In this document: positions 8,488-15,846 of the stretch, one piece after another | Numbering within the stretch: position 1 is the first letter of the stretch | Layout of the letters: every line of letters starts with the position of its first letter | NCBI GenBank assembly: GCA_019419625.1 | Contig: DXZO01000027.1 | Coordinates: forward strand, 10,287-30,718 | Direction: 5' to 3' | Length of the DNA stretch: 20,432 bases | DNA from: Collinsella sp. | GTDB taxonomy: Bacteria > Actinomycetota > Coriobacteriia > Coriobacteriales > Coriobacteriaceae | Translations under genes and position numbers: made by a program | Notes under the pieces: generated by a model | Told to the model about the DNA's origin: nothing | The model's input: the letters and a program-made list of their open reading frames with translations, nothing else | Database searches by the model: none

Positions 8488-9389
8488 CGGGCCTCCTCTC
8501 CGTTGCGCCAAAACGCCAGTTCCTCGCGGTTGGCGGCGCTCAAGTATACATGCTGTTTGTCAATCGCATCGATCACACGGTGGACCTCGTCACCGTCTCG
8601 GCGCATCACCGCCAGGCGCAGGCAAAGCATCCAAACCTCCTGCTCCTCGGGCACGTCGAGCACCAGCTGGTCGGTCACAGCCTGCGCCTCATCGATCTGT
8701 CCGACATCGGCCAGCGCCGTCGCATATCGAATGCGCAGCTCAAGGGTGTCCTCGCGCTCGCAGCGACGCGCAAGCAGGCGCGCGTACTGTTGGCGCTGGA
8801 TCTGAGCCACACGCCCCTCGGCCAAGCCCGAGCCCAAGTATTCACCAAGAAAATCGCAGTATTCATTGAGGTTTTGCGCGCTCGGATCGGTCTTAAAGGC
8901 ACGTTCCAGCTGCTGCAGTTTAAGGTCGGACTCCTTGGAGATCTGCGCCACCGCCGTCGCGGCATAGTGAGCCACCTCAACGTCGTCGTTAAGCTTAGCC
9001 GCCTGCAGCTGCGCCAGGTACGCATCGGGCTCCTCGGTGAGCATGGAGAGCATTAGACGGCGCCGGTCTGCCGGGTCGTTGACGATGAGCGCCTCCTCGA
9101 GCGGCACTACGCCTGCATCGGCATCACGTTCGTGCACTAGGATGCTGCGATGCAGGTCGTCATTGAAGCGCAGCGACTCCAGCGCAGACTCTTTCAGCCC
9201 CTCGCCAAACACCGCGCCGCGGACCGATAGCAGAACCACCAGCAACGGGCCCCACAGCGGCACCAGCACTATCACAGCCAGCATGTGCCCGCGCACCGGC
9301 AGCAGGCCCAACTTCATAAGCGTCCACAGCGCCAGGCAAACCAGCGCATGAATCAACAGCAAGACGGCAGCAACGACAAGCGAGATCAA
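8484..9389 (-). CDS. pelE: PelE-like membrane protein with TPR-type helical repeats
   Basis: 301 aa. Two hydrophobic segments at the N-terminus (about residues 2-24 and 34-56) are followed by an all-helical cytosolic region with repeat-like Ala/Leu-rich helices (about 95-300), the layout of PelE, which carries TPRs and works with PelD. The start is an unusual TTG at 9389 that overlaps the pelD stop (TTGA); the first ATG would come only at residue 25 and would remove the first membrane helix. A GAGGGGGA ribosome-binding site six nt upstream supports the TTG. Assignment rests on topology, size and position between pelD and the deacetylase rather than on strong sequence motifs. Confidence 0.82.
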   Translation of the reverse strand: MISLVVAAVLLLIHALVCLALWTLMKLGLLPVRGHMLAVIVLVPLWGPLLVVLLSVRGAVFGEGLKESALESLRFNDDLHRSILVHERDADAGVVPLEEALIVNDPADRRRLMLSMLTEEPDAYLAQLQAAKLNDDVEVAHYAATAVAQISKESDLKLQQLERAFKTDPSAQNLNEYCDFLGEYLGSGLAEGRVAQIQRQQYARLLARRCEREDTLELRIRYATALADVGQIDEAQAVTDQLVLDVPEEQEVWMLCLRLAVMRRDGDEVHRVIDAIDKQHVYLSAANREELAFWRNGEEAR

Positions 9390-11521
9390 GCGGCATCCCC
9401 CTCACCGTCACCGGTGTCAGCAATGTGTTGCAGCAGCGCCACGATGTCCTCGCCGTCGACGGGCTCCACCGCAATCTGCTTTGCGCTCAGGCGCTCGCGG
9501 ATAATGGGCAGATCGCACGCCTTTGCCTGGCGCATAAGCAGGTAAAGCATGTCGCCGTCGACCAAGCCCGCCGCATCGCTCTCGCGGATTGCCGACCCAA
9601 TTGCGCCCACCAGCTCGCCGACAGGCTCCATGCCCGGTACCACGCGCAGGAGCAAAAAGCTGCCCATCTTGCCATCTGCCAGCGCCTGCTCGGCCGCGAG
9701 CTCTTGGCCAAAGGCAGCCTGCTTGAGCACGCAAGTGCCGTCAACGCAACGCTTATCCTGTGCCACCGCTTCATAGTCAAAGGCACGGCCCAGCGCGCTT
9801 TCGACCAGGCCGCACAAGATGCGGAACAGATTTTGATAATAGAGGGTCATTTGGTTCTCGGCCGCACGACGCATAAAGATCAACACGGCGGGCGCCCCGT
9901 CACGCTCGATCGTGTATCCAAACATGGGAAGCCCCGGCATCAGTTCGCGGTTCACCCACAGGCTCGAACGACCCCCGTCGCCCAAAAGAGGTGCAAGCTG
10001 CTCAAGCGTGAGCGAGCGTGCAGCATCTTCGGCAATCGCGGGACTTGCTGCCACCAGACGTGCAAATGCCCCGCCCGAAACATGGTAGATCGCCACCGAA
10101 TCGTTCTCGAGGATCTCGCCCAGAAGCTCGCAGCACTTGCGATAAATGTCGCGTGGGTTGAGCACGTCAAGCTCCTGCGTCACGGCAAAGATCTTGCCAA
10201 AGCTGTCGTGGCGACCCACGATCTGGCGCCTGTACGCGCGCTTGTCCTCGATCGCGTCGTGGTAGAGCTGTGTAAGGAACGTATTGCGGTTGCGCACGAG
10301 CTCGTTTTGATCGCGCTCCGCCCTAATGGCTTCGCTGTTGCGCAGCTGCACATAGCCGCACACGGCACCCACAACAAAGTACGCAATAAACGGCAGCCAG
10401 TTGGACGGCTCGTAGAAAAGGCCCTGGAAGGTATAGCCGTACTGAGTAAAGTAGCTCGCGGCCAAACCCACCGACGCCAGCAGCGCCGCAACCAGGCCAA
10501 AGTCCAAGCCATACAGCGTGCCGATGAGCACCACGTAAAGCAGGCGATAATCGAGCACGTTGAGCTGGGTCGATTGGGAGAACAAGCGCTCCAGCACTTC
10601 AAAGAGCACCCAGGCGGCTGCCGTCTCCAGGCATTTGACAGGCAGCGTGCGCATTTGAATGCGGTCGATGGCGGCGCGCAAGGGGTTGACCTTCTTTGCG
10701 CGACCAGCATCCCAACGCGCTTGAATGGTCGAGAGGTCGCGCAGCAAGTCGTAGCGCTGAAACCAGCCATAGCGCACGCGAGCGACGTCACTGGCGGGCA
10801 GGGCGTAGCCGGCAGAATCGCCATAGGCAACTGAGAGCCCTGGGAACAGTGCCTTGAGGGCCTCGCCCACCTCACCCACCGTGTGATGGAAGGCATCGGC
10901 AACGTCGAGCGTCTCAAAGTTGCCATCCCAGCTGTCGAAGATACGGCGTACCAGCACCGAAAGTTCCTCGGCACACAGCAGCGGAAACGCCGCATCCTGC
11001 GCGCCCTGCAGAGCAGCCGATCCGGTTGAGCATGCGTCGAACATCGGCACCAAAAACGGGTCCTCCAGCGCGGCAGACGCGGTATACAGGAACGGCACGC
11101 GCAGGATCTTGGTCTGAACGCCCTCGCGAGCAGCGTAGTAGCGGCACAGGTCGTTGGCTGCGTGCGCGATAATGCCCTTGCCCGTTCGCCCCGCGGCATC
11201 GGCGGCACCCTCGGCACCCGCGGGCCCCGCTACATACAGCAGTTGGACCCGGCGACCCGCGCACGTACGAAAGACCGAACGCAGCAGCTCGATATCGCCC
11301 ACGGTATCGGTATGCGGGGTAAGGTAATTAGACAGGTAAACCACGCGGTCGAACTCGTAGGCCTGATCCAGGTGCTGGAGGAGCTCTTTCCACGAGGCAT
11401 GGGACGACTCATCGCGGCGCGTGTCCTGCGCGGCTACGACCTGCACATGGTCGCCGGGGAACGCCTTGGCACAAAAGTCATCGTCAACATATGCGGTGTT
11501 GCCAACAACCAGCACCTCCAT
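9386..11521 (-). CDS. pelD: PelD-like c-di-GMP receptor fused to an N-terminal SDR-like domain
   Basis: 711 aa, much longer than Pseudomonas PelD (about 455 aa). Residues about 1-260 resemble an extended short-chain dehydrogenase/epimerase (MEVLVVGNTAY start, later YYAAREGVQTKILRVPFLY), but the GxxGxxG loop and a clear YxxxK pair are missing. A cluster of membrane helices (about 300-400) is followed by a helical linker, a GAF domain (about 440-590) and a degenerate GGDEF domain (about 595-705). In the last, RESD (646-649) stands at the I-site position and is followed after five residues by DGDML (655-659) in place of GGDEF. It should therefore bind c-di-GMP but not synthesise it. It is the first gene of the operon, so it is the natural switch of polymer synthesis. 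The ATG has a GGGGAGG upstream. Confidence 0.88.
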   Translation of the reverse strand: MEVLVVGNTAYVDDDFCAKAFPGDHVQVVAAQDTRRDESSHASWKELLQHLDQAYEFDRVVYLSNYLTPHTDTVGDIELLRSVFRTCAGRRVQLLYVAGPAGAEGAADAAGRTGKGIIAHAANDLCRYYAAREGVQTKILRVPFLYTASAALEDPFLVPMFDACSTGSAALQGAQDAAFPLLCAEELSVLVRRIFDSWDGNFETLDVADAFHHTVGEVGEALKALFPGLSVAYGDSAGYALPASDVARVRYGWFQRYDLLRDLSTIQARWDAGRAKKVNPLRAAIDRIQMRTLPVKCLETAAAWVLFEVLERLFSQSTQLNVLDYRLLYVVLIGTLYGLDFGLVAALLASVGLAASYFTQYGYTFQGLFYEPSNWLPFIAYFVVGAVCGYVQLRNSEAIRAERDQNELVRNRNTFLTQLYHDAIEDKRAYRRQIVGRHDSFGKIFAVTQELDVLNPRDIYRKCCELLGEILENDSVAIYHVSGGAFARLVAASPAIAEDAARSLTLEQLAPLLGDGGRSSLWVNRELMPGLPMFGYTIERDGAPAVLIFMRRAAENQMTLYYQNLFRILCGLVESALGRAFDYEAVAQDKRCVDGTCVLKQAAFGQELAAEQALADGKMGSFLLLRVVPGMEPVGELVGAIGSAIRESDAAGLVDGDMLYLLMRQAKACDLPIIRERLSAKQIAVEPVDGEDIVALLQHIADTGDGEGDAA

Positions 11522-11555
11522 GGCGCACCCCTCCCCTAAAATCCACTTCTGTCAT

Positions 11556-11584
11556 AGTCAAACATGCGTATTTTACGCTGTCAA
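11556..11584 (-). promoter_or_regulatory. Candidate pel promoter with an overlapping palindrome
   Basis: Reading the minus strand, a consensus TTGACA (11584-11579) is followed after 17 nt by TTGACT (11561-11556), a poor -10. The spacer begins with the 13-nt palindrome GCGTAAAATACGC (11578-11566), which could be an operator. TAAAAT inside it could itself be a -10, but then the -35 is weak. The site is 35-63 nt upstream of the pelD ATG, a sensible distance. The exact promoter is uncertain. Confidence 0.4.
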
Positions 11585-11668
11585 CGCGAGTTGGAACGCC
11601 TTTAAGGCTGTTTTAAGAACTTTTTTAGAGGATGTGGGAGTAGAAGGAAGCTAAAAGGGCACTTGATT

Positions 11669-11793
11669 CGGAAGTATGCGGCAAATTCTAGACATGCCGA
11701 TCACACTGGATAGCGGCAACCCCTCTACCTGCGGCTTCTTTTCATGAAAAGTGCAGCGTGCTCGAGGGTTTCGAAATTTGCCGCATACTTCCG
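11669..11793. repeat. Inverted-repeat element, copy B (MITE/REP-like)
   Basis: A 125-bp unit bounded by a perfect 19-bp terminal inverted repeat: CGGAAGTATGCGGCAAATT at 11669-11687 and its reverse complement at 11775-11793. It contains the palindrome CTTTTCATGAAAAG (11738-11751). A 74-bp section (11720-11793) resembles the corresponding section of copy A in the same orientation, sharing on the minus strand CGGAAGT, GCGG, TCGAAAC, CGAGCAC and CCGCAGGT in order. No transposase is encoded. Short open frames across it seem spurious. Confidence 0.75.
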
Positions 11794-11804
11794 TCGGGCG
11801 CTTC

Positions 11805-11928
11805 CGGAAGTGCGGTGAAAAACCAAAATCTATCGACCGGGCCTCGGTTTTGGGCATCCACGACCTGCGGTTTTGTTGGTAAAAAATCCGGGTGTGCTCG
11901 GCGAGTTTCGATTATCCCCGCACTTCCG
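11805..11928. repeat. Inverted-repeat element, copy A (MITE/REP-like)
   Basis: A 124-bp unit bounded by an 11-bp inverted repeat, CGGAAGTGCGG at 11805-11815 and CCGCACTTCCG at 11918-11928. It lies 11 bp from copy B and is in the same orientation. The section 11855-11928 aligns with 11720-11793 of copy B, with scattered mismatches and small gaps; the 50-bp remainder is unlike copy B. The pattern (same termini, similar length, diverged core) suggests two insertions or a duplication of one element family. Confidence 0.7.
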
Positions 11929-12000
11929 AAAAACGCGATAAAAAAAATCCGCCGTCCTGAAGCGAAAACGCCACAAGATCCAATAGTCGCGAATACATCA
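11929..12000. other. Gene-free stretch next to the repeat elements
   Basis: This piece of the 676-bp gap between pelD and the 330-aa gene holds A/T-rich runs (on the minus strand an eight-T run after GGACGGCGGA) but no clear hairpin, ribosome-binding site or believable coding frame. The rest of the gap (12036-12197) likewise shows nothing I can name. Open frames that cross the region in both directions overlap each other and the repeats. Confidence 0.5.
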
Positions 12001-12035
12001 AAGGGCCGCTGTCGGAAAACCGAACAACGACCCTT
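12001..12035 (-). terminator. Stem-loop downstream of the 330-aa gene
   Basis: On the minus strand AAGGGTCGTTGTTCGG (12035-12020) pairs with CCGACAGCGGCCCTT (12015-12001) around a short U-rich loop. Two pairs are G-U wobbles on this strand, whereas the plus-strand transcript would have A-C mismatches, and one U is bulged. That points to a minus-strand RNA structure, about 165 nt past the stop of the 330-aa gene. No U-run follows, so a terminator role is tentative. Confidence 0.4.
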
Positions 12036-12197
12036 CTTTGTCATCGCATCACGTAGAGTCCACGACAACTGTATCACTGAGGACAGTCTCTCAGAACGCC
12101 CAGTGACCCTTGCACGAACTGACGAAATCGACAAAAAAGAGGTCCGACGCATCAACCCCTTTCAGGAAAATCAAATCGGCCTTTAAAGACAATACAG

Positions 12198-13190
12198 TTA
12201 CTCAGCAGTTGAACTATTGTCCCCAAGCGGAAGATAAGTTTGCGGCCCTGGCTTCTCAATCGGCCGATATTCGTTAACACTATTGATCGTACAAGTCATA
12301 GAGCGAGTTCGACCAGTTCTGAGATTGACCATATCAGAAAGCGTCATATCAACTCTAAGCAAATCTCCGCTATTGAGTTTAATGTCGCCATCACGAATAG
12401 ATGCAAGGAATCCCTCGTCTTCGATCCGCACCTTTTTGTATGTCTTAATCTCATCCCCAGAACCCGACTGAAAGATATAACCAGAGGTTCCACCACCATA
12501 CGAACCGGAAATGGGGCGAAGGAAGAGATCATGCATCTCTGTAATACGCTCTTCCTCAATCGTCTCTTTCTCTGCTTCCCTCACGTATACCTCAAGAATA
12601 TCCTTTTCATCCAAGGAAAAAGAGACGGTAGCGCTCGGCTCTTCAGAGTCCTCCTTAAAAGAAGATATCTCAACAGAATGGATTGGCCCCTTAAATTTTG
12701 CCATTGGCTTTTTTACAACATTTGAAAAGCAGCGTGCGATATCCTCTGACTGAATTAGCTGATGGACTTCATCGGGAACTTCAATACGGCCCGACTCATC
12801 GCCATACTCGACGTTCCCATTCTCCTTAACACGATATTTTGAGACCTTACCTCTAACGTATTTAACGGTTTCAAATATCAGGAACAGTGCATCCACAAAA
12901 CCCAGTGCATTATTAAAGGCCGAAGAGGGGTCGCTATTCAGAAGACTCATTAAATCCGGCAACCATTGAATGGAGAATTCAGTGATAAAAGAGCCCCTTT
13001 GAAACGGGCGGATTCTAACTTTGACACGGTTCTGGACCGAGGCCTCCCGGGCGATCTCTTTAATTAAGGCGTTAAAATCCTTCAAAAAGATTGTTAGATC
13101 CTCTGCATCAATCCCGATTTCCGGATCGACATCAACAAATCGATAGATTATGGATTGAAATTCACAGGTTTCGATCATATCAGGCGACAC
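12198..13190 (-). CDS. Protein of unknown function, 330 aa
   Basis: 330 aa, acidic, no signal peptide. Residues about 10-80 form an alpha/beta section with a GSFITEFSIQWLP segment; residues about 92-118 are a hydrophobic stretch (SSAFNNALGFVDALFLIFETV) followed by a basic patch; the C-terminal half is beta-rich and ends in a polar tail. I do not recognise the family. The start is a GTG at 13190 with GGGGG seven nt upstream; an ATG at 13178 has no suitable site. Base composition is lower in GC than the pel operon next door. It is the last gene of the accessory block and is separated from the protease gene by a terminator, so it probably has its own promoter. Confidence 0.75.
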   Translation of the reverse strand: MSPDMIETCEFQSIIYRFVDVDPEIGIDAEDLTIFLKDFNALIKEIAREASVQNRVKVRIRPFQRGSFITEFSIQWLPDLMSLLNSDPSSAFNNALGFVDALFLIFETVKYVRGKVSKYRVKENGNVEYGDESGRIEVPDEVHQLIQSEDIARCFSNVVKKPMAKFKGPIHSVEISSFKEDSEEPSATVSFSLDEKDILEVYVREAEKETIEEERITEMHDLFLRPISGSYGGGTSGYIFQSGSGDEIKTYKKVRIEDEGFLASIRDGDIKLNSGDLLRVDMTLSDMVNLRTGRTRSMTCTINSVNEYRPIEKPGPQTYLPLGDNSSTAE

Positions 13191-13212
13191 GTTATTTCCC
13201 CCGCAGATGTGA

Positions 13213-13230
13213 ATAGTGCCCTTCCACTAT
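13213..13230 (-). promoter_or_regulatory. Inverted repeat upstream of the 330-aa gene
   Basis: ATAGTG (13213-13218) and CACTAT (13225-13230) form a 6-bp inverted repeat with a 6-nt spacer, 23-40 nt before the GTG start. On the minus strand one arm overlaps TATAGT, a fair -10 hexamer, so this could be a promoter with an operator. No convincing -35 is visible. Confidence 0.3.
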
Positions 13231-13352
13231 AGCGCCCGAATCCTTCATAAATGGTCCTTGTTATATTGGAGCTCCCTATATGGGCTTTGCAATTTGCACA
13301 ACACGCATCTGAGTTGCCCCCAACATGGACACACATTTTGTCCTATAAACCC

Positions 13353-13387
13353 AAAAGGGCACCGGAGCCATATCGGCACCGATGCCC
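13353..13387 (-). terminator. Rho-independent terminator after the serine protease gene
   Basis: On the minus strand GGGCATCGG (13387-13379) pairs with CCGGTGCCC (13365-13357) through nine pairs, one of them G-U, and TTTT follows at 13356-13353. It lies about 60 nt downstream of the protease stop and separates it from the next gene. Confidence 0.6.
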
Positions 13388-13448
13388 AAGCACATTATCA
13401 ATTAGCTCAGCTCACACAAATTGACGCAATTCAGGTCAAAACATTCAC

Positions 13449-14336
13449 CTAAGATGAAGCGGAAATAATCCAGCGAGCCCCATTACTACTCTCAATTGCC
13501 TTTGCCACATTGGACTTTTGAAAAGTAATCATGAAAGCGTGATGGAGCGTGAGGATTTTATCTTGAAAATCGTCATCGTCCTCCATCAATTTAATCTTCA
13601 TTCCCTTATCGCATAAATCCGAATGTGAGAAATGTCGGTTATGCATCGCAGATGCCCCATGGTCGCAAAGTAAATTCAAAATATCTTCGACTTTTTCATC
13701 TGCTGCCGAATCCCCTGAGAACATATTGCTCTTCAGCCATTGCCCGACAATACCTCGTGACATCTCGACGGCTTTCTGGCAATCACCAAGGAATGTGGGG
13801 TGATACTTTCCAATAATTTGACCCCAAAGGGCAGCGCTTGAAGGGTTTACTTCAACCTCTTGAACGGCTCTTTCAAACTCTTCAATCACACCACCAGCAG
13901 CGACACCACCAATCTGAGGATCGGTGGGGCCAAGTGAGGATTGGCGCCCCATAAAAATCTCTTTGCAGGAGCAAGCAATCATTGTTCCAGCCGACATAGC
14001 CAGTTGGGGAACAATAGCAACGACATCGTTCCCGAAACAGTCGCGAATGTACTTAACAATCGCCTCCGTAGCCGCCACTTCTCCACCCGGAGTATGAAGA
14101 ACAAGGTCAAGGCCCTTGCTGCGATCAAGTTTATACATCGCATTCATTAGGCCGTTCATATCATCATCAAGAATAGAAACACTCGAAGCGTCGCAACCTT
14201 GCAGCCAGCCGGAGTAGTAGCAAATCACATTTCGACCGCGAAACTTACTTAAATCAGAAACCGCCTGAGCACGAAGTGAATCAAGCGGGGACTCTTCTGC
14301 CTGCAAGCGAGTAAGGATGTTATTCCAGGAAGACAT
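13449..14336 (-). CDS. ClpP/SppA-fold serine protease, SDH_sah (serine dehydrogenase proteinase) type
   Basis: 295 aa, no signal peptide, so cytosolic. The ClpP/crotonase-like core is clear: VLHTPGGEV (79-87) gives the oxyanion-hole glycines, MSAGTMIA (114-121) carries the predicted nucleophile Ser115, and SLGPTDPQIGG (134-144) is the usual following loop. A Lys about 50 residues later (Lys167 in IIGKYHP) could complete a Ser-Lys dyad as in SppA/NfeD proteases. The C-terminal 90 residues include MHNRHFSHSD. The ATG overlaps the stop of the small gene upstream (TAATG), so the two are translationally coupled. Substrate is unknown. It lies in the lower-GC accessory block; a role in defence is only suggested by neighbours. 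Confidence 0.85.
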   Translation of the reverse strand: MSSWNNILTRLQAEESPLDSLRAQAVSDLSKFRGRNVICYYSGWLQGCDASSVSILDDDMNGLMNAMYKLDRSKGLDLVLHTPGGEVAATEAIVKYIRDCFGNDVVAIVPQLAMSAGTMIACSCKEIFMGRQSSLGPTDPQIGGVAAGGVIEEFERAVQEVEVNPSSAALWGQIIGKYHPTFLGDCQKAVEMSRGIVGQWLKSNMFSGDSAADEKVEDILNLLCDHGASAMHNRHFSHSDLCDKGMKIKLMEDDDDFQDKILTLHHAFMITFQKSNVAKAIESSNGARWIISASS

Positions 14337-14521
14337 TACTGACCAGTCCCAGCAGAATAAGTCAGCTTAGACGTCTGATAAAGCGAGAAAATCTCGAATT
14401 CCGATTTACCAAAACTCGAACGTGAATTCGCTTTAACGGGAGCACCAAATACTTGGATGTACTTCGCTTGGAGAGCCGCCGCCCTATCCTCAGGAACGGA
14501 CGTGCCTTTGAGTTGCTTCAT
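14336..14521 (-). CDS. Small protein coupled to the serine protease
   Basis: 61 aa if it starts at the ATG at 14521 (MKQLKGTSVPEDRAAALQ...). An ATG four codons earlier (14533) directly abuts the AAAGGAG ribosome-binding site at 14534-14540, with no spacing, so the later start is more likely, although its 12-nt spacing is long. The protein is basic, with a short helix (EDRAAALQAKYIQVFG) and a polar Ser/Tyr-rich tail; no known domain is recognised. Its stop shares a base with the protease start (TAATG). It may be an accessory or specificity subunit for the protease. A TATACT -10-like hexamer lies at 14557-14552. Confidence 0.65.
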   Translation of the reverse strand: MKQLKGTSVPEDRAAALQAKYIQVFGAPVKANSRSSFGKSEFEIFSLYQTSKLTYSAGTGQ

Positions 14522-14551
14522 AGCTTTGACCATCTCCTTTCGTATCCCAAG

Positions 14552-14557
14552 AGTATA
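14552..14557 (-). promoter_or_regulatory. Candidate -10 for the small protein-protease pair
   Basis: TATACT (14557-14552, minus strand) stands 12 nt before the AAAGGAG ribosome-binding site. No good -35 is present at 16-18 nt. Weak evidence, but the 150-nt gap after the zinc-finger gene needs a promoter somewhere if the pair is transcribed alone. Confidence 0.25.
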
Positions 14558-14687
14558 CGGGCGCTGGGCACCACTTCATCGGCAATTCGATAAACGGACA
14601 AACATTCCCGGGCCAACGTCGGCCCTAGCGCCCAGACGCAATACCGGCGGTTTTTTAATAGGCAAATTTTGATTGAAAGCAGCAACC

Positions 14688-15803
14688 TCAGAAAGCAGAT
14701 GTGGCTAACGCATACTCCCTCGAAAGCAACTCAGGGGGATTTGGCAGATTATCAATCGCGTAATCCTGCATAGCGGCTGTTGCTGTTGTTCGTTTGTAGT
14801 CATCAAAAGATTCGCCAAAGCCCAGATATATCGAATTCATCCTTGCCAGAGATACAAGATTTTCATCCTTCAACACGCCTGCACCAATTCCTGGGCTAAT
14901 TAATACATCTTCTGAATATGCAAACACCAGCTTGACTATTGATTGTAATTTTTCGGCCTCGCTAAGGGCATTAAACTGTCTCTCAAACTCCCTGTATCGT
15001 TTTGCCTTCTCGCACCTAAACAATAGGACGACAGTACGTCCATTTGTTGGCAGAACACAAACATGAAGCGGCTCAATGCGGTATTTAGGATTTAGATTGT
15101 AAGAATAATTAATGACGTTCCCGGTGAAATCTGCAAGAGGGCTAATCATCTGCTGAAAGACAAAGGGAGCGGTATAAGGCAGGACCGTGTAAAACACAAC
15201 ATGAAATGCATTCGATGACTTTGAATTCTTACCTATCCTCAAGGCAGTCTTGAAAGCTTTTTCATCCTCGGCTGCGTCGATAGTCCTTACATCCGCAATA
15301 GCACGAATCATTGGCGGGACACCATCTCCCAGTGCTGTCTTAAGTCCAATGTCCTGCCTCGCTTTGGAAACCTCACGAAGAAGATTTTTAGCAGCAATTT
15401 GACCTAGAACCTGCGAGCTTGGATATGTCAAAAGTGTCTCGGGCGTCTCATATAACTTAAAAAACTCGCTGTCGCACCTTCTGCAAACCTGCTTGAAAGT
15501 CGCCGCCTTTCCTATGCCAACCTTATCTTCGACAAGATTTCCACCAACGACAGCAGAGCTCGTGAGCAGCTTGCCGTCAACTGCAATCGCCCTAAGACAG
15601 AATTGGGGCACAGTGTGGGATAAGCAGAACTTAGGCATCTCTTCACCGCAAATGAGACAACGATCGGGCTTAGAATAATTTTTTGCCGCTCTGAAATAAG
15701 GAGCCGAAGTCTTCTTAAATGAGACGAGATTATCCGTTGATAGATTGCATGCGGGAAAATCCTGCCTAAAGGCAGCTGACAAGCCTAATTTTTCATCGTG
15801 CAT
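14688..15803 (-). CDS. Zinc-finger/HNH-like protein of unknown function
   Basis: 371 aa, soluble. Near the N-terminus two Cys pairs, CLIC (Cys49, Cys52) and CRRC (Cys107, Cys110), frame SHTVPQFCLR (His63). This CxxC...SH.VP...CxxC layout is that of HNH/treble-clef zinc folds seen in many defence-linked proteins. The remainder (120-371) is a large alpha/beta region with no motif I can name. A GAGGTGG ribosome-binding site lies seven nt before the ATG. The gene starts 43 nt after the truncated Abi_2 gene. HNH nuclease activity is not certain: the usual H-N-H catalytic residues cannot be picked out with confidence, and it may be only a zinc-binding domain. Confidence 0.75.
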   Translation of the reverse strand: MHDEKLGLSAAFRQDFPACNLSTDNLVSFKKTSAPYFRAAKNYSKPDRCLICGEEMPKFCLSHTVPQFCLRAIAVDGKLLTSSAVVGGNLVEDKVGIGKAATFKQVCRRCDSEFFKLYETPETLLTYPSSQVLGQIAAKNLLREVSKARQDIGLKTALGDGVPPMIRAIADVRTIDAAEDEKAFKTALRIGKNSKSSNAFHVVFYTVLPYTAPFVFQQMISPLADFTGNVINYSYNLNPKYRIEPLHVCVLPTNGRTVVLLFRCEKAKRYREFERQFNALSEAEKLQSIVKLVFAYSEDVLISPGIGAGVLKDENLVSLARMNSIYLGFGESFDDYKRTTATAAMQDYAIDNLPNPPELLSREYALATSAF

Positions 15804-15846
15804 ATATAGACCACCTCATCGAATAAGCCAATCATATAGCCAACAA

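Noticed and set aside
6976..8805. 609-aa open frame on the plus strand
   Set aside because: It is antisense to the deacetylase and pelE genes, rich in His, Arg and Gly, and lacks any domain pattern.
9425..10834. 469-aa open frame on the plus strand
   Set aside because: It is antisense to pelD; the minus-strand product has clear GAF and degenerate GGDEF features, the plus-strand one none.
11651..12186. Three overlapping open frames (68, 137 and 142 aa) on both strands
   Set aside because: They run through the inverted-repeat elements, overlap each other, and have no convincing ribosome-binding sites or domains; best explained as spurious frames in repeats.
13216..13452. 78-aa open frame on the plus strand
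   Set aside because: It crosses the terminator of the protease gene, has no ribosome-binding site and is the only plus-strand candidate in the region.
14640..14660. ACCGGCGG followed by six T on the plus strand as a terminator
   Set aside because: The possible stem is only four pairs with an impossible loop, and no plus-strand gene is present to be terminated.
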